This document shows positions 1 through 9,489 of a DNA stretch of 51,343 nucleotides, one piece after another. The stretch covers positions 1-51,343 of the forward strand of contig CAIFEG010000011.1 of the NCBI GenBank assembly GCA_903789415.1, given 5' to 3'. The stretch's first letter is position 1. Each line of letters opens with the position of its first letter. The notes under the pieces are model-generated. The model was not told where the DNA came from, ran no database searches, and worked only from the letters and a program-made list of their open reading frames with translations. The translations under genes and the position numbers were made by a program. The stretch is from an uncultured Eggerthellaceae bacterium. Its GTDB lineage: Bacteria; Actinomycetota; Coriobacteriia; Coriobacteriales; Eggerthellaceae.

Positions 1-109
1 AGCTGAGTGTGAGAGGGATTCTTTGCTGTATTGTTGAAGTTAGGAATCAAATCATGAATCACGATTTGTCCTTACCTTTTGAATTTTTGTTCATCCTAGC
101 AGAAATGTC

Positions 110-138
110 TTGCGTAAATTCTTACAAGGGGTTAAAGT
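110..138 (+). promoter_or_regulatory. Possible promoter of the tRNA-Ile gene
   Basis: A TTGCGT box at 110-115 and a TAAAGT box at 133-138 are separated by 17 bp, and the -10 box lies 17 bp before the mature tRNA-Ile 5' end. The spacing fits a vegetative promoter but neither box is perfect, so this is tentative. The sequence upstream of it holds no gene I can support. Confidence 0.35.
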
Positions 139-155
139 ACTCAATTGTTGTAAGT

Positions 156-232
<77 letters not shown>

Positions 233-247
233 TTTAATTTGGCAGAT

Positions 248-291
248 AAACGCTCCACCGTGAGCCGAGTTGCCGGTGGAGCGTTTATTTT
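248..291 (+). terminator. Rho-independent terminator after tRNA-Ile
   Basis: A perfect 13-bp stem (248-260 with 274-286, AAACGCTCCACCG and its complement) closes a 13-nt loop and is followed by a T-rich tract. It separates tRNA-Ile from tRNA-Ala, so the two may be transcribed independently. Confidence 0.85.
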
Positions 292-312
292 TATATTAGC
301 AGCATCATCAAT

Positions 313-388
313 GGGGCATTAGCTCAGCTGGGAGAGCGCGGGCTTTGCAAGCCTGAGGTCAGGGGTTCGAGCCCCCTATGCTCCACCA
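313..388 (+). tRNA. tRNA-Ala (anticodon TGC)
   Basis: A 76-nt cloverleaf with acceptor strands GGGGCAT and ATGCTCC (one G-T pair), D arm AGCTCAGCTGGGAGAGC, anticodon loop TTTGCAA (TGC), T arm GGGGTTCGAGCCCC and an encoded CCA end. It lies 80 bp after tRNA-Ile, with a terminator between them and another behind it. Confidence 0.97.
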
Positions 389-416
389 TTAAAAATTTTG
401 GAACGTATGTTCTTTA

Positions 417-446
417 GAAGCCGCCCAGCTTGGACGGCTTTTTTAC
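417..446 (+). terminator. Rho-independent terminator after tRNA-Ala
   Basis: An AGCCG.CC/GG.CGGCT stem (about 419-439) is followed directly by TTTTTT. It closes the tRNA-Ala transcript. Confidence 0.75.
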
Positions 447-604
447 ACTATAAGGACGTATTTACACTAACGGCTTCTCCACTCATTTTCGAAATCAAAA
501 CTTCTTGAGAATACGTTTAGGGTTTCTCTAAAATACATACGAGTGAAAATATAGAAATGAAAATATACGAATGAAAATATACGAGGGAAGGTAAGGAGGA
601 GAAT

Positions 605-1153
605 ATGAACAGGCACGAAGCTCTTGCAACTCTTGGCCTCACCGATCCCGTTACGATGGATGACATTAAAGCTGCATACTTAGAGAGTGCGCAGATTCTC
701 CATCCCGATAAATTTGCTGGTAACCGTAAGCTTCAGGAGCGCGCCACTGAGCAATTCAAGCATATGCAGGAAGCATATGAATATTTACGTAAGCACTCTA
801 AAGATAGATCTGAACCATCAGCCGATGATTTAGGATCTGGTTCGTATTCTTCGGAAGATTTCTCCACCCAAAATATCCGCGCAAGGCTTTTAGGGTTACA
901 AGCAGCGCGCGAACAACTCGTCGCACAAAGAGATTCCCAACTGGATCGTCGCAGAAATGCAATCTCTATCGCCGGTGTCGGTGCGGTGGTTTTCTTTTTA
1001 TTCCATAGGATTCCTTTTATGGTCGCCCTTGGTGGAACCGCGGTAATTTGGGGCATTATTGATATTGTCTCCGCGTATAAAAATATCGAAAGTCTCGACG
1101 ACCACATTCGCAGTTTAGAGAAGCAAAAGCGAAGACTCGAAGATAGTCTGTAA
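605..1153 (+). CDS. Small membrane-anchored J-domain protein
   Basis: The 182-residue product begins with a J domain (about residues 4-65) that holds the HPD tripeptide, here LHPDKF, which in this family stimulates Hsp70 ATPase. A helical charged linker follows (about 85-118), then a hydrophobic segment (about 119-150) that could form one or two membrane helices, and a charged coiled tail. A strong ribosome site AAGGAGGAG lies just before the ATG. Three copies of a GAAAATATA-like motif stand in the leader (545-585). The gene appears monocistronic. The likely role is to recruit DnaK to the membrane. The substrate is unknown, and it is not the canonical DnaJ, which is encoded later in this window. 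Confidence 0.8.
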   Translation: MNRHEALATLGLTDPVTMDDIKAAYLESAQILHPDKFAGNRKLQERATEQFKHMQEAYEYLRKHSKDRSEPSADDLGSGSYSSEDFSTQNIRARLLGLQAAREQLVAQRDSQLDRRRNAISIAGVGAVVFFLFHRIPFMVALGGTAVIWGIIDIVSAYKNIESLDDHIRSLEKQKRRLEDSL

Positions 1154-1298
1154 TACACCATGGCACTTTTAGTATTAAGACATGTTTGAGATGAGTTTAT
1201 AAAGGCGATATGAACTTATTTCTAAATACGATTTTTTACCTAATATGTAATAGGTAATTTTTATAACTCAAATTTCTACACATAAAAGAAGAGGGAAA

Positions 1299-3137
1299 AT
1301 GAAACAGGAACATCTACGCAACGTAGCAATCATTGCTCATGTTGACCATGGTAAAACAACACTGGTGGATAGGCTTTTGTCTGCTACGCATGTGTTCCGC
1401 GACAATCAACAAGTACAAGATCGTGTGCTCGACTCGGGAGCGCAAGAGCGTGAGCGTGGCATCACGATTCTTTCTAAGAATATTTCAATTCATTACAAGG
1501 GCTACAAAATTAACGTTATCGACACCCCTGGTCATGCGGATTTCGGTGGAGAAGTCGAACGTGTATTAAATATGGCTGATGGTGCGCTGCTTATTGTTGA
1601 TGCATTTGAAGGCCCCATGCCGCAAACTCGTTTTGTTCTTCGTCACGCGATTGATCTGGGTCTGCGTATTGTTGTTGTCATCAATAAAATTGACCGCAAA
1701 GGTGCGCGTCCCGACGAAGTTCTTGATGAAGTGTTTGACTTGATGGTTGAGCTTGGTGCAACAGATGCTCAACTGGACTTCCCTGTTATTTATGCAAGCG
1801 CCGTCAATGGATATGCTCGCTATGATTACAACGATGGCAATATGGATATGATTCCGCTGCTCGATACCATCATTAAGGAAATCCCTGCCCCTGACGTTCA
1901 ACCCGATGGACCAATTGCGCTTCAAATCTGCACTGTTGACCATTCAAGCTTTGTCGGCCGTATTGGTGTTGGGCGCCTCCATAGTGGCACCATGCATAAA
2001 AACGAGCCCGTATTGGTGGTAAAGCGTGACGGAACGCGCTATGACACCACGATCAAACAGGTATTTACCTTCGAAGAACTCGGTAAAAAAGAACAAGATC
2101 AAGTAACGGCGGGCGATATTATTGCGGTTGTTGGCGTGGAAGATGCGGATATCGGCGATATTGTCACGAGCCGTGAACATCCTGTTCAAATGGCTCCAAT
2201 TAAGATTGATGAACCAACACTTTCGGTTATTTTCCAACCAAATGACAGCCCGTTAGTTGGCCAGGATGGCGACATTGTTGGTGGACGTCAACTTAAAGAA
2301 CGTCTTCTTGCAGAAGGCGAAAGCAATGTTGCTATGAAAATTCACGAACTCGAAGATAAAACCGGTTTCGAAGTTTCAGGCCGTGGTGTACTTCAAATTT
2401 CAGTTCTGATCGAAACGATGCGTCGTGAGGGTTTTGAGCTGCAGGTAGGACGTCCACGCGTCATTATTAAAACCGATGAAAACGGGAATAAACTTGAGCC
2501 AATCGAAGAAGCAACCGTTGAATGCCCTTCCGATTATGCTGGTAAGGCAATCGAAGTATTTGGTCGTGCAGGCGGCGAAATGACTGACATGGCTAATAAG
2601 GGCGATCAAACCCAGATCATGTTTAAGATTCCCACGCGCGGCACAATGGGTTTGCGCAACAAACTGCTCAATGCAACACATGGCGAGGCAACTATGTTCC
2701 ACCGGTTTAGTGAATATGGTCCGTACCGTGGAGAATATCAAGGTCGTACCAATGGTTCGATGATTTGTATGACCACGGAAAAGAGTGTGGCATACGCACT
2801 GAATACGCTGCAAGAACGTGGCACCTTGTTTATTGGACCAGGTGAAGATTGCTACGAAGGCATGATTGTTGGCGAGTCTGCAAAAGAAGGCGACATGGTC
2901 GTCAACGTCGCAAAGACGAAAAACCTCGGCAACCAGCGTTCCAGTGGTGCCGACAAGGCGATTGCGCTTACCCCGCCGGTACGTTTCACCCTCGAAGAAG
3001 CGCTCGAATATATTGATGAAGACGAACTGGTGGAAGTAACTCCGCATCACATCCGTCTGCGTAAGCGTATTTTAAGCACGGTGGAGCGTCGTAAGGCTGA
3101 TAAAAAACGCGAGATGAAGGCTCAGGGTAAAAACTAA
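1299..3137 (+). CDS. typA: Translational GTPase TypA/BipA
   Basis: The 612-residue product has the normal length for TypA/BipA, a ribosome-associated GTPase of the EF-G family that acts in 50S assembly and stress adaptation. The GTPase motifs are complete: AHVDHGKT (13-20), the RGITI switch, DTPGHAD and NKID. EF-G-like beta-barrel and alpha-beta domains follow, with the conserved TypA C-terminal region ending in a basic tail. The start follows a GAAGAGGGAAA ribosome site at the usual spacing. It seems to be a single-gene unit: a degenerate repeat tract and a terminator hairpin lie downstream. BipA's preference for low temperature and stress is family knowledge and is not shown here. Confidence 0.97.
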   Translation: MKQEHLRNVAIIAHVDHGKTTLVDRLLSATHVFRDNQQVQDRVLDSGAQERERGITILSKNISIHYKGYKINVIDTPGHADFGGEVERVLNMADGALLIVDAFEGPMPQTRFVLRHAIDLGLRIVVVINKIDRKGARPDEVLDEVFDLMVELGATDAQLDFPVIYASAVNGYARYDYNDGNMDMIPLLDTIIKEIPAPDVQPDGPIALQICTVDHSSFVGRIGVGRLHSGTMHKNEPVLVVKRDGTRYDTTIKQVFTFEELGKKEQDQVTAGDIIAVVGVEDADIGDIVTSREHPVQMAPIKIDEPTLSVIFQPNDSPLVGQDGDIVGGRQLKERLLAEGESNVAMKIHELEDKTGFEVSGRGVLQISVLIETMRREGFELQVGRPRVIIKTDENGNKLEPIEEATVECPSDYAGKAIEVFGRAGGEMTDMANKGDQTQIMFKIPTRGTMGLRNKLLNATHGEATMFHRFSEYGPYRGEYQGRTNGSMICMTTEKSVAYALNTLQERGTLFIGPGEDCYEGMIVGESAKEGDMVVNVAKTKNLGNQRSSGADKAIALTPPVRFTLEEALEYIDEDELVEVTPHHIRLRKRILSTVERRKADKKREMKAQGKN

Positions 3138-3140
3138 TTA

Positions 3141-3239
3141 CCCGTTTTAATTTACCTGTTTGAATCGTTGGTTTTAGCCAGAGCTGTTGGTTTCTGTCTA
3201 AACTGTTAGGTGTAACCTGAACCGTTGATTCTCCGTCTA
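3141..3239. repeat. Degenerate tandem repeat of about 20 bp after typA
   Basis: Consecutive blocks at about 3141-3161, 3162-3180, 3181-3200, 3201-3220 and 3221-3239 share a C(T/C)GTT(G/A)G.TT core with a period of 19-21 bp. Copies two and three are closest (CGTTGGTTTTAGCCA and TGTTGGTTTCTGTCTA). No reading frame is preserved. With the terminator behind it, this is most of what the 435-bp gap 3138-3572 holds. Confidence 0.5.
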
Positions 3240-3320
3240 TTGGTAATGTAGTGTTAACAACCTACATTCAGCGAAAAACATGCGCGAACAACGGGTTTAA
3301 AAGGATCGCAGAAAATTTAA

Positions 3321-3355
3321 GACACATGCACATCGTTTCGTGCATGTGTCTTTCT
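3321..3355 (+). terminator. Terminator hairpin in the typA to nikR gap
   Basis: A perfect 11-bp stem (GACACATGCAC at 3321-3331 with GTGCATGTGTC at 3340-3350) has an 8-nt loop and is followed by TTTCTTT. It lies 184 bp past the typA stop and before the small gene of the nikR cluster. The rest of the gap (3356-3572) is AT-rich and probably holds the nikR-cluster promoter, but I see no convincing boxes. Confidence 0.75.
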
Positions 3356-3572
3356 TTATACTCATGTTTTTGCTGTAATAAACCGGATTTTACCCTTCTA
3401 AAAGTTTGCGATACCTCATAGTTAGTGTTACAAATATAGCCATACGTAACTTCCTTGTTTTTCGTTCAGGGCTACTCATCTACGTCGTACATGGAAAACT
3501 AAGTGATATATCGTTTACTGTTTTCAAAATCCAACCAAACGACCGGATTTTGATACTTTGAAAGGAATTGCT

Positions 3573-3830
3573 ATGTGCACCAATGGAGTAAATGTAGGTC
3601 AGTACAAAATGATGATTCAGCAGATCGACGATCAGATCGCGCTCCAGCGTCGTTGGGCTCATAAGCTTTATCACATGGCCGATAATGCAAACTTTGAAAA
3701 GACTGCCAAAATCATGGAAGATCTTCAGCATTCATTAGATGATGCACGTGCACTTATGTCTGATATTGATGATGCGGTTGATGATGATGCCGAAAATGGC
3801 AAGGGTGTTACCGTTCAAGCGTTTGTCTAA
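3573..3830 (+). CDS. Small acidic helical protein upstream of nikR
   Basis: I do not recognise this 85-residue protein. It is mostly helical, with a C-terminal half rich in Asp and Glu (runs such as DDAVDDDAEN near residues 66-75). It has one Cys near the N-terminus and no membrane segment. The ATG at 3573 was chosen because GAAAGGA sits 6 bp before it; an in-frame TTG 15 bp upstream would put the ribosome site inside the gene. It ends 5 bp before nikR, so the two are probably cotranscribed and perhaps translationally coupled. Its position with nikR and hypE suggests a role in nickel or hydrogenase biology, but the sequence alone does not show it. Confidence 0.75.
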   Translation: MCTNGVNVGQYKMMIQQIDDQIALQRRWAHKLYHMADNANFEKTAKIMEDLQHSLDDARALMSDIDDAVDDDAENGKGVTVQAFV

Positions 3831-3835
3831 AACCT

Positions 3836-4336
3836 ATGGCAGCCGATCATAAAGAAAACCAAGAACAAGAAAAACGTCCCCAAGTGATGCGTGCAGGGAA
3901 ATTGCGTCCTGCACCAAACAGCCACGATTTAGTTCGATTTTCTGTGGCTATGCCAGAAGACCTTTTAATGCGCTTCGATCACTTGGTTGCGCGCCGCGGA
4001 TTAGCGAAAAATCGCAGCGAAGTCGTGCGCGATCTCGTTCGCGATGCTTTAGCTGCTGATGAATGTGATACACCTGGAGCTATTGTTGTAGGTACTCTCT
4101 CCATCGTGTTTGAACATCACGGCGGCGTTCAAGATAAGCTTGATAATATTCAGCATGATTATTTTGAAACGATAATATCTTCTATCCATGTTCATCTTGA
4201 TCGAGATCACTGCATGGAAGTTATTATCATGAAAGGCGAGACCGGGCTTATCCAAGATATTGGCAATTTGATCTTGGGAACCAAAGGGGTAAAAACCGGT
4301 AAGCTTGTTCTTATGGGAACAGGTCAATATATCTAA
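3836..4336 (+). CDS. nikR: Nickel-responsive regulator NikR
   Basis: The 166-residue product has an N-terminal extension of about 30 residues, a ribbon-helix-helix DNA-binding domain (about 31-75: VRFSVAMPEDLL, then KNRSEVVRDLVRDAL), and a C-terminal ACT-like nickel-sensing domain. The nickel ligands of the family are present in order: His in IQHDYF, the HVH pair in SSIHVHL, and Cys in DHCMEV. NikR binds DNA when loaded with nickel and usually represses nickel uptake. There is no clear ribosome site before ATG 3836, so translation may be coupled to the upstream gene; an internal ATG at 3884 would remove 16 residues. It lies 55 bp before hypE, which suggests one nickel/hydrogenase operon. Confidence 0.92.
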   Translation: MAADHKENQEQEKRPQVMRAGKLRPAPNSHDLVRFSVAMPEDLLMRFDHLVARRGLAKNRSEVVRDLVRDALAADECDTPGAIVVGTLSIVFEHHGGVQDKLDNIQHDYFETIISSIHVHLDRDHCMEVIIMKGETGLIQDIGNLILGTKGVKTGKLVLMGTGQYI

Positions 4337-4391
4337 AAATAGTCAGCAAAAAGCTCGTGCAAGCGGGCTTTTTGTATGTTCGGAGGAATGT

Positions 4392-5414
4392 ATGGACGAT
4401 AAAGTCTTATTAGGTCATGGCAGTGGCGGCGTGATGATGCGCCGCATTATTGATGAAGTATTTTTCAAAGCGTATGAAACCGAAGAGCTTGCTCAGGGTA
4501 ATGATGCTGCCGATTTACCGCTTCCTCAAAATGGTGAACGACTTGCCTATTCTACTGACAGTTTTGTGGTAACTCCTCAATTCTTCCCTGGTGGAGACAT
4601 TGGTCATTTGGCAATTTGTGGAACCGTCAATGATGTTGCCACGTCTGGGGCTATCCCGAAATACCTCAGCGCCGCGTTTATCTTGGAGGAAGGATACCCC
4701 ATTAAAGACCTGCAGAGAATTTGTGCCTCAATGGCAAAAACAGCGAAAGAGGCCGGGATTCACCTGGTTACTGGTGATACCAAAGTGGTAAATCGCGGTC
4801 ATGGTGACGGGGTATTTATCAACACCAGTGGCATCGGTTTTATTCCCAAAGGCAGACATCTGGGAGGTCAGTTCTGTAAACCAGGCGACAAGATCTTAGT
4901 TTCCGGAACGCTCGGCGATCACGGCATCACGATTATGAGCTGCCGTGAACAACTCAGCTTTACGACAAACCTTAAAAGCGACGCCGCGCCGCTCAACCAT
5001 ATGATCCAACATGTACTTGAGGCGGCTCCCGATGTACGGTGCTTCCGTGATCCTACGCGTGGTGGTTTGGCGTCCACGTTAAATGAACTTGCCGAACAAT
5101 CCGGCGTGAATATGGAAATTGAAGAGGATTCAGTTCCTATTCACGATGCGGTTCGTGGTGCGTGCGACATGCTCGGATACGATGTGTACCAGGTTGCAAA
5201 CGAGGGCAAGATGGTGTGTGTTGTAGCTCCTGATGAAGCTGATGCAGCACTCAAGGCAATGAAGGAAGATCCTCATGGCAAGGATGCAGCTATTATCGGT
5301 GAGGTACAGCCGAAAGAAGAGGGGCATGCATCTCGTGTAACGCTTCGTACAGGATTTGGAAGCACCCGAATTCTGGACATGCTCGTGGGCGAGCAATTAC
5401 CGCGCATCTGCTAA
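4392..5414 (+). CDS. hypE: Hydrogenase maturation protein HypE (carbamoyl dehydratase)
   Basis: The 340-residue product is an AIR-synthase/PurM-type protein with the HypE start signature LLGHGSGG and the diagnostic C-terminus PRIC. In HypE that terminal Cys accepts the carbamoyl group from HypF and is dehydrated with ATP to a thiocyanate that supplies the CN ligands of [NiFe]-hydrogenase. The ATG follows CGGAGGA. The C-terminal PRIC and the lack of a SelD-type N-terminal Cys/Sec loop exclude the related selenophosphate synthetase SelD. hypF, hypC, hypD, hypA, hypB and hydrogenase subunits are not in this window, so its partners must lie elsewhere. Confidence 0.95.
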   Translation: MDDKVLLGHGSGGVMMRRIIDEVFFKAYETEELAQGNDAADLPLPQNGERLAYSTDSFVVTPQFFPGGDIGHLAICGTVNDVATSGAIPKYLSAAFILEEGYPIKDLQRICASMAKTAKEAGIHLVTGDTKVVNRGHGDGVFINTSGIGFIPKGRHLGGQFCKPGDKILVSGTLGDHGITIMSCREQLSFTTNLKSDAAPLNHMIQHVLEAAPDVRCFRDPTRGGLASTLNELAEQSGVNMEIEEDSVPIHDAVRGACDMLGYDVYQVANEGKMVCVVAPDEADAALKAMKEDPHGKDAAIIGEVQPKEEGHASRVTLRTGFGSTRILDMLVGEQLPRIC

Positions 5415-5444
5415 GAAATCTCTGCATTTTTTTACAATTTTGTG

Positions 5445-5475
5445 TTTGTGATTATAAGAATCACAAATCTTTATA
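5445..5475. terminator. AT-rich inverted repeat after hypE
   Basis: TTTGTGATT at 5445-5453 and AATCACAAA at 5459-5467 form a perfect 9-bp stem with a 5-nt loop. A weak T-rich stretch follows. It could terminate hypE transcripts or act as a palindromic operator for the ferredoxin gene. The remaining 5415-5683 gap shows nothing else I can support. Confidence 0.45.
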
Positions 5476-5683
5476 AAATCACGCCATTAATCACCGAAAT
5501 GCGTGGTATGGTCCACTTGTGCGAAAGAGTAAGATACATACTCTTTAATATGCGTTTTATACGCTGTAATACATGGCTTAAATATCTAAGAAATTGAATG
5601 TGGCGATTCGATTTTACGTATTTTAAAGCCGAGACAGGGGAACCATACGATTGCGCGTTATGTGCAGAAGAACGGAGGCAAAA

Positions 5684-5872
5684 ATGTCACGTCCAATTGT
5701 TAACGAAGAAGAATGTATTGGTTGCGGAATTTGTGCAGACTCATGCCCACAGGGCGTCCTCGATGTCGAAGATGGCGTCGCAAAGGTCGTCAATAAGGAT
5801 GCATGCATTGCGTGCAATACCTGCTTAGAAGAGTGCCCAACAGGTGCTATTACAGAAGTTATAGAGGATTAA
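5684..5872 (+). CDS. 2[4Fe-4S] ferredoxin
   Basis: The 62-residue protein is a clostridial-type bacterial ferredoxin. It has two CxxCxxCxxxCP motifs: CIGCGICADSCP (residues 11-22) and CIACNTCLEECP (41-52), each able to bind one [4Fe-4S] cluster. It is a soluble low-potential electron carrier, which fits an anaerobe. The start was placed at the ATG that follows ACGGAGGC; upstream in-frame codons have no ribosome site. It appears monocistronic, with a terminator about 150 bp downstream. Possible partners are pyruvate:ferredoxin oxidoreductase or hydrogenase, but none is encoded nearby. Confidence 0.95.
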   Translation: MSRPIVNEEECIGCGICADSCPQGVLDVEDGVAKVVNKDACIACNTCLEECPTGAITEVIED

Positions 5873-6024
5873 AGTTGCACCGACTTTTCTGTACGCTTTT
5901 TTTGCGTACGACTCTTGCTTCCGCAGCATAGTATTTGATTACGCGGTGTGGCTGTTCTCGTACTTATGGGGATTTTTAACGGCATGATTAAATATGTAGC
6001 CAATCATGTGTAATCAATCGAATT

Positions 6025-6077
6025 AAAGCCCGATGTTGTGTATGTGATATTTCATGTATGCAAGGTCGGGCTTTTTG
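6025..6077 (+). terminator. Rho-independent terminator upstream of dnaK
   Basis: AAAGCCCGA (6025-6033) pairs with TCGGGCTTT (6066-6074), and the T tract continues to 6076. The loop region can extend the stem with G-U pairs (TTGTGTATG against CATGTATGCAA). It closes the ferredoxin-side transcript and insulates the heat-shock operon. Confidence 0.75.
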
Positions 6078-6318
6078 CGGCTCCTGGGCTTTTTCGTCTC
6101 AATGCTCCAGTACTCAATACTCCAGTACTTCGGTTTTTCGGCATTTCTGTATAGTGCTCAGGCATTTCTAACGAAAAAGTAACGGAAAAGTTCACAGTTG
6201 TTGTCATATCGCACGCATTCTGCCTTTTTAGACGAGCCTTTGGTTTTATGTCTTCTATTACGCCAGCTCACGCGTCCAAAAACTTCAATTTCACTTCTCA
6301 GTTTTTGATTTTATAAAA

Positions 6319-6348
6319 CTTGACAATGGTACACTCAGATAATATATT
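6319..6348 (+). promoter_or_regulatory. dnaK promoter with overlapping HAIR-type (HspR) operator
   Basis: TTGACA at 6320-6325 and TATATT at 6343-6348 are spaced by 17 bp, a near-consensus vegetative promoter. The same bases match the HspR operator HAIR, whose consensus is CTTGAGT, 7 bp, ACTCAAG. Here the halves are CTTGACA (6319-6325) and ACTCAGA (6333-6339) with exactly 7 bp between them, 5 of 7 matches in each. The operator covers the -35 box, so bound HspR would block polymerase. hspR is the fourth gene of the operon, which closes a feedback loop. A second inverted repeat (ACAATGGT and ACCATTGT) spans the same promoter. Confidence 0.75.
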
Positions 6349-6413
6349 AACCATTGTAATAAAAGAGCTTTGTGATACAGGCTCACATAATTAGTTAACC
6401 GTACTTCAAGTAG

Positions 6414-8411
<1,998 letters not shown>

Positions 8412-8413
8412 CC

Positions 8414-9424
8414 ATGAATGAGAACAACGGAAACATCCACATTCACGACGATAGTCAGCAACCTGAAGAGGCTGTAAATCAGCAACAAGAAACGCAGCCT
8501 CAAACCGACGCGAGTGCAAAAGACGAAAAAACAAATTTGACGGAAGACCTCAAAAATACAGTTTCGTCTGTGCATGAACATGGAAAAGCCGATAGGCGTG
8601 TTATGCGTGGAGCAGCAAGAGACATCGGAGCGCAAGTTATGAATGGTGCGAAAGATTTTACTAATAAAGTTGCCGATGCTGCTTCTAAAGCTACAAGGAA
8701 TGTTTCTCAACAGGCCACCGAGACGGCTCGTGGCGTAAACGGAACCGCAGGAAAAGCAGCTGCTGCGGCAGGTAAAGTTGCCCAAGCTACTGCTGATATC
8801 GCAGGAGAGGCAGCTAAAGGTGCGGCAGATGCTGCAGCTAAGGCTGCCACTGCCGCGGCAGATGCATCCGATAAAGCAGCTGATGCAGTTGATTCGGCTT
8901 CCGATGAACTATTAAAGAAAGCCGAAGAGAGTGCGAAAGACTGGCAGGACCGTTTCCTTCGCCTTCACGCCGAATGGGATACGTATCGTCGCCGCACCAA
9001 TGAGCAGCGTGCTGAAGATAAAAAGCAGGCAGGCGAAGATATCGTAAAGGGACTCATTCCTGTTATTGATGACTTTGAGCGCAGCATTGAATATGCCGTG
9101 AAGAACGGCAGCGATGATTTGCTTGAGGGTGTACAAAAAGTGCACTCCAAGATGGTTGATGTGTTGAAGTCAAACGGCGTTGAAGTTATTGATCCGAAAG
9201 GTCAACAGTTCGACGCGCTGCAAGAACAGGCGGTCGCCAAGATCGAAAAAGCTGATGTACCTGAAGAAACCGTTGATGAGGTATATCAAAAAGGCTACAA
9301 GATGGGAAAGAAAGTTATCCGTCCTGCAACCGTGACGGTGACAACCGGAGGCCCGAAGCCGCCGAAAGACGACGAGAAACCTAAGGACGACAAGGACGAG
9401 AGCTCGTCCGACAAAAAAGAGTAA
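8414..9424 (+). CDS. grpE: Nucleotide exchange factor GrpE with a long Ala-rich N-terminal extension
   Basis: Of 336 residues, only about 165-310 form the usual GrpE: a long coiled coil (WQDRFLRLHAEWDTYRRRT), then IPVIDDFERSIEY, and the beta-wing with KGYKMGKKVIRPATVTV. GrpE releases ADP from DnaK. The first 80 residues are polar. Residues about 80-160 are an Ala-rich amphipathic tract with recurring AADAA, KAADA and KAAT motifs, resembling LEA or apolipoprotein 11-mers. The C-terminus is a Lys/Asp/Ser tail. Normal GrpE is about 180-220 residues, so the extension is unusual. It starts 2 bp after the dnaK stop. A hairpin behind it may lower readthrough into dnaJ. Confidence 0.93.
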   Translation: MNENNGNIHIHDDSQQPEEAVNQQQETQPQTDASAKDEKTNLTEDLKNTVSSVHEHGKADRRVMRGAARDIGAQVMNGAKDFTNKVADAASKATRNVSQQATETARGVNGTAGKAAAAAGKVAQATADIAGEAAKGAADAAAKAATAAADASDKAADAVDSASDELLKKAEESAKDWQDRFLRLHAEWDTYRRRTNEQRAEDKKQAGEDIVKGLIPVIDDFERSIEYAVKNGSDDLLEGVQKVHSKMVDVLKSNGVEVIDPKGQQFDALQEQAVAKIEKADVPEETVDEVYQKGYKMGKKVIRPATVTVTTGGPKPPKDDEKPKDDKDESSSDKKE

Positions 9425-9431
9425 TTAAGGC

Positions 9432-9461
9432 AAACGGGCGAGCTTAATTGCGAGCCCGTTT
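9432..9461 (+). terminator. Intra-operon hairpin between grpE and dnaJ
   Basis: AAACGGGC (9432-9439) pairs with GCCCGTTT (9454-9461), and TGTTGT follows. The stem is strong but the T tract is poor, and dnaJ begins 28 bp later. It may attenuate transcription or protect the dnaK-grpE message from 3' decay rather than end the operon. Confidence 0.55.
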
Positions 9462-9489
9462 GTTGTATATATCGAAAGGAGTGGAGCGT

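Noticed and set aside
1566-3050. Long open frames on the minus strand inside typA and similar ones inside dnaK, clpB and addAB
   Set aside because: They are antisense shadows of strongly conserved genes without ribosome sites or recognisable domains.
4392-5414. Selenophosphate synthetase SelD
   Set aside because: The protein shares the fold but ends in PRIC, the HypE acceptor Cys, and lacks the SelD N-terminal Cys/Sec loop; nikR is adjacent.
5445-5467. A CRP/FNR-type site
   Set aside because: The halves TGTGAT and ATCACA are separated by 7 bp; CRP needs 6 bp between TGTGA and TCACA, and FNR boxes differ. It is kept as an inverted repeat only.
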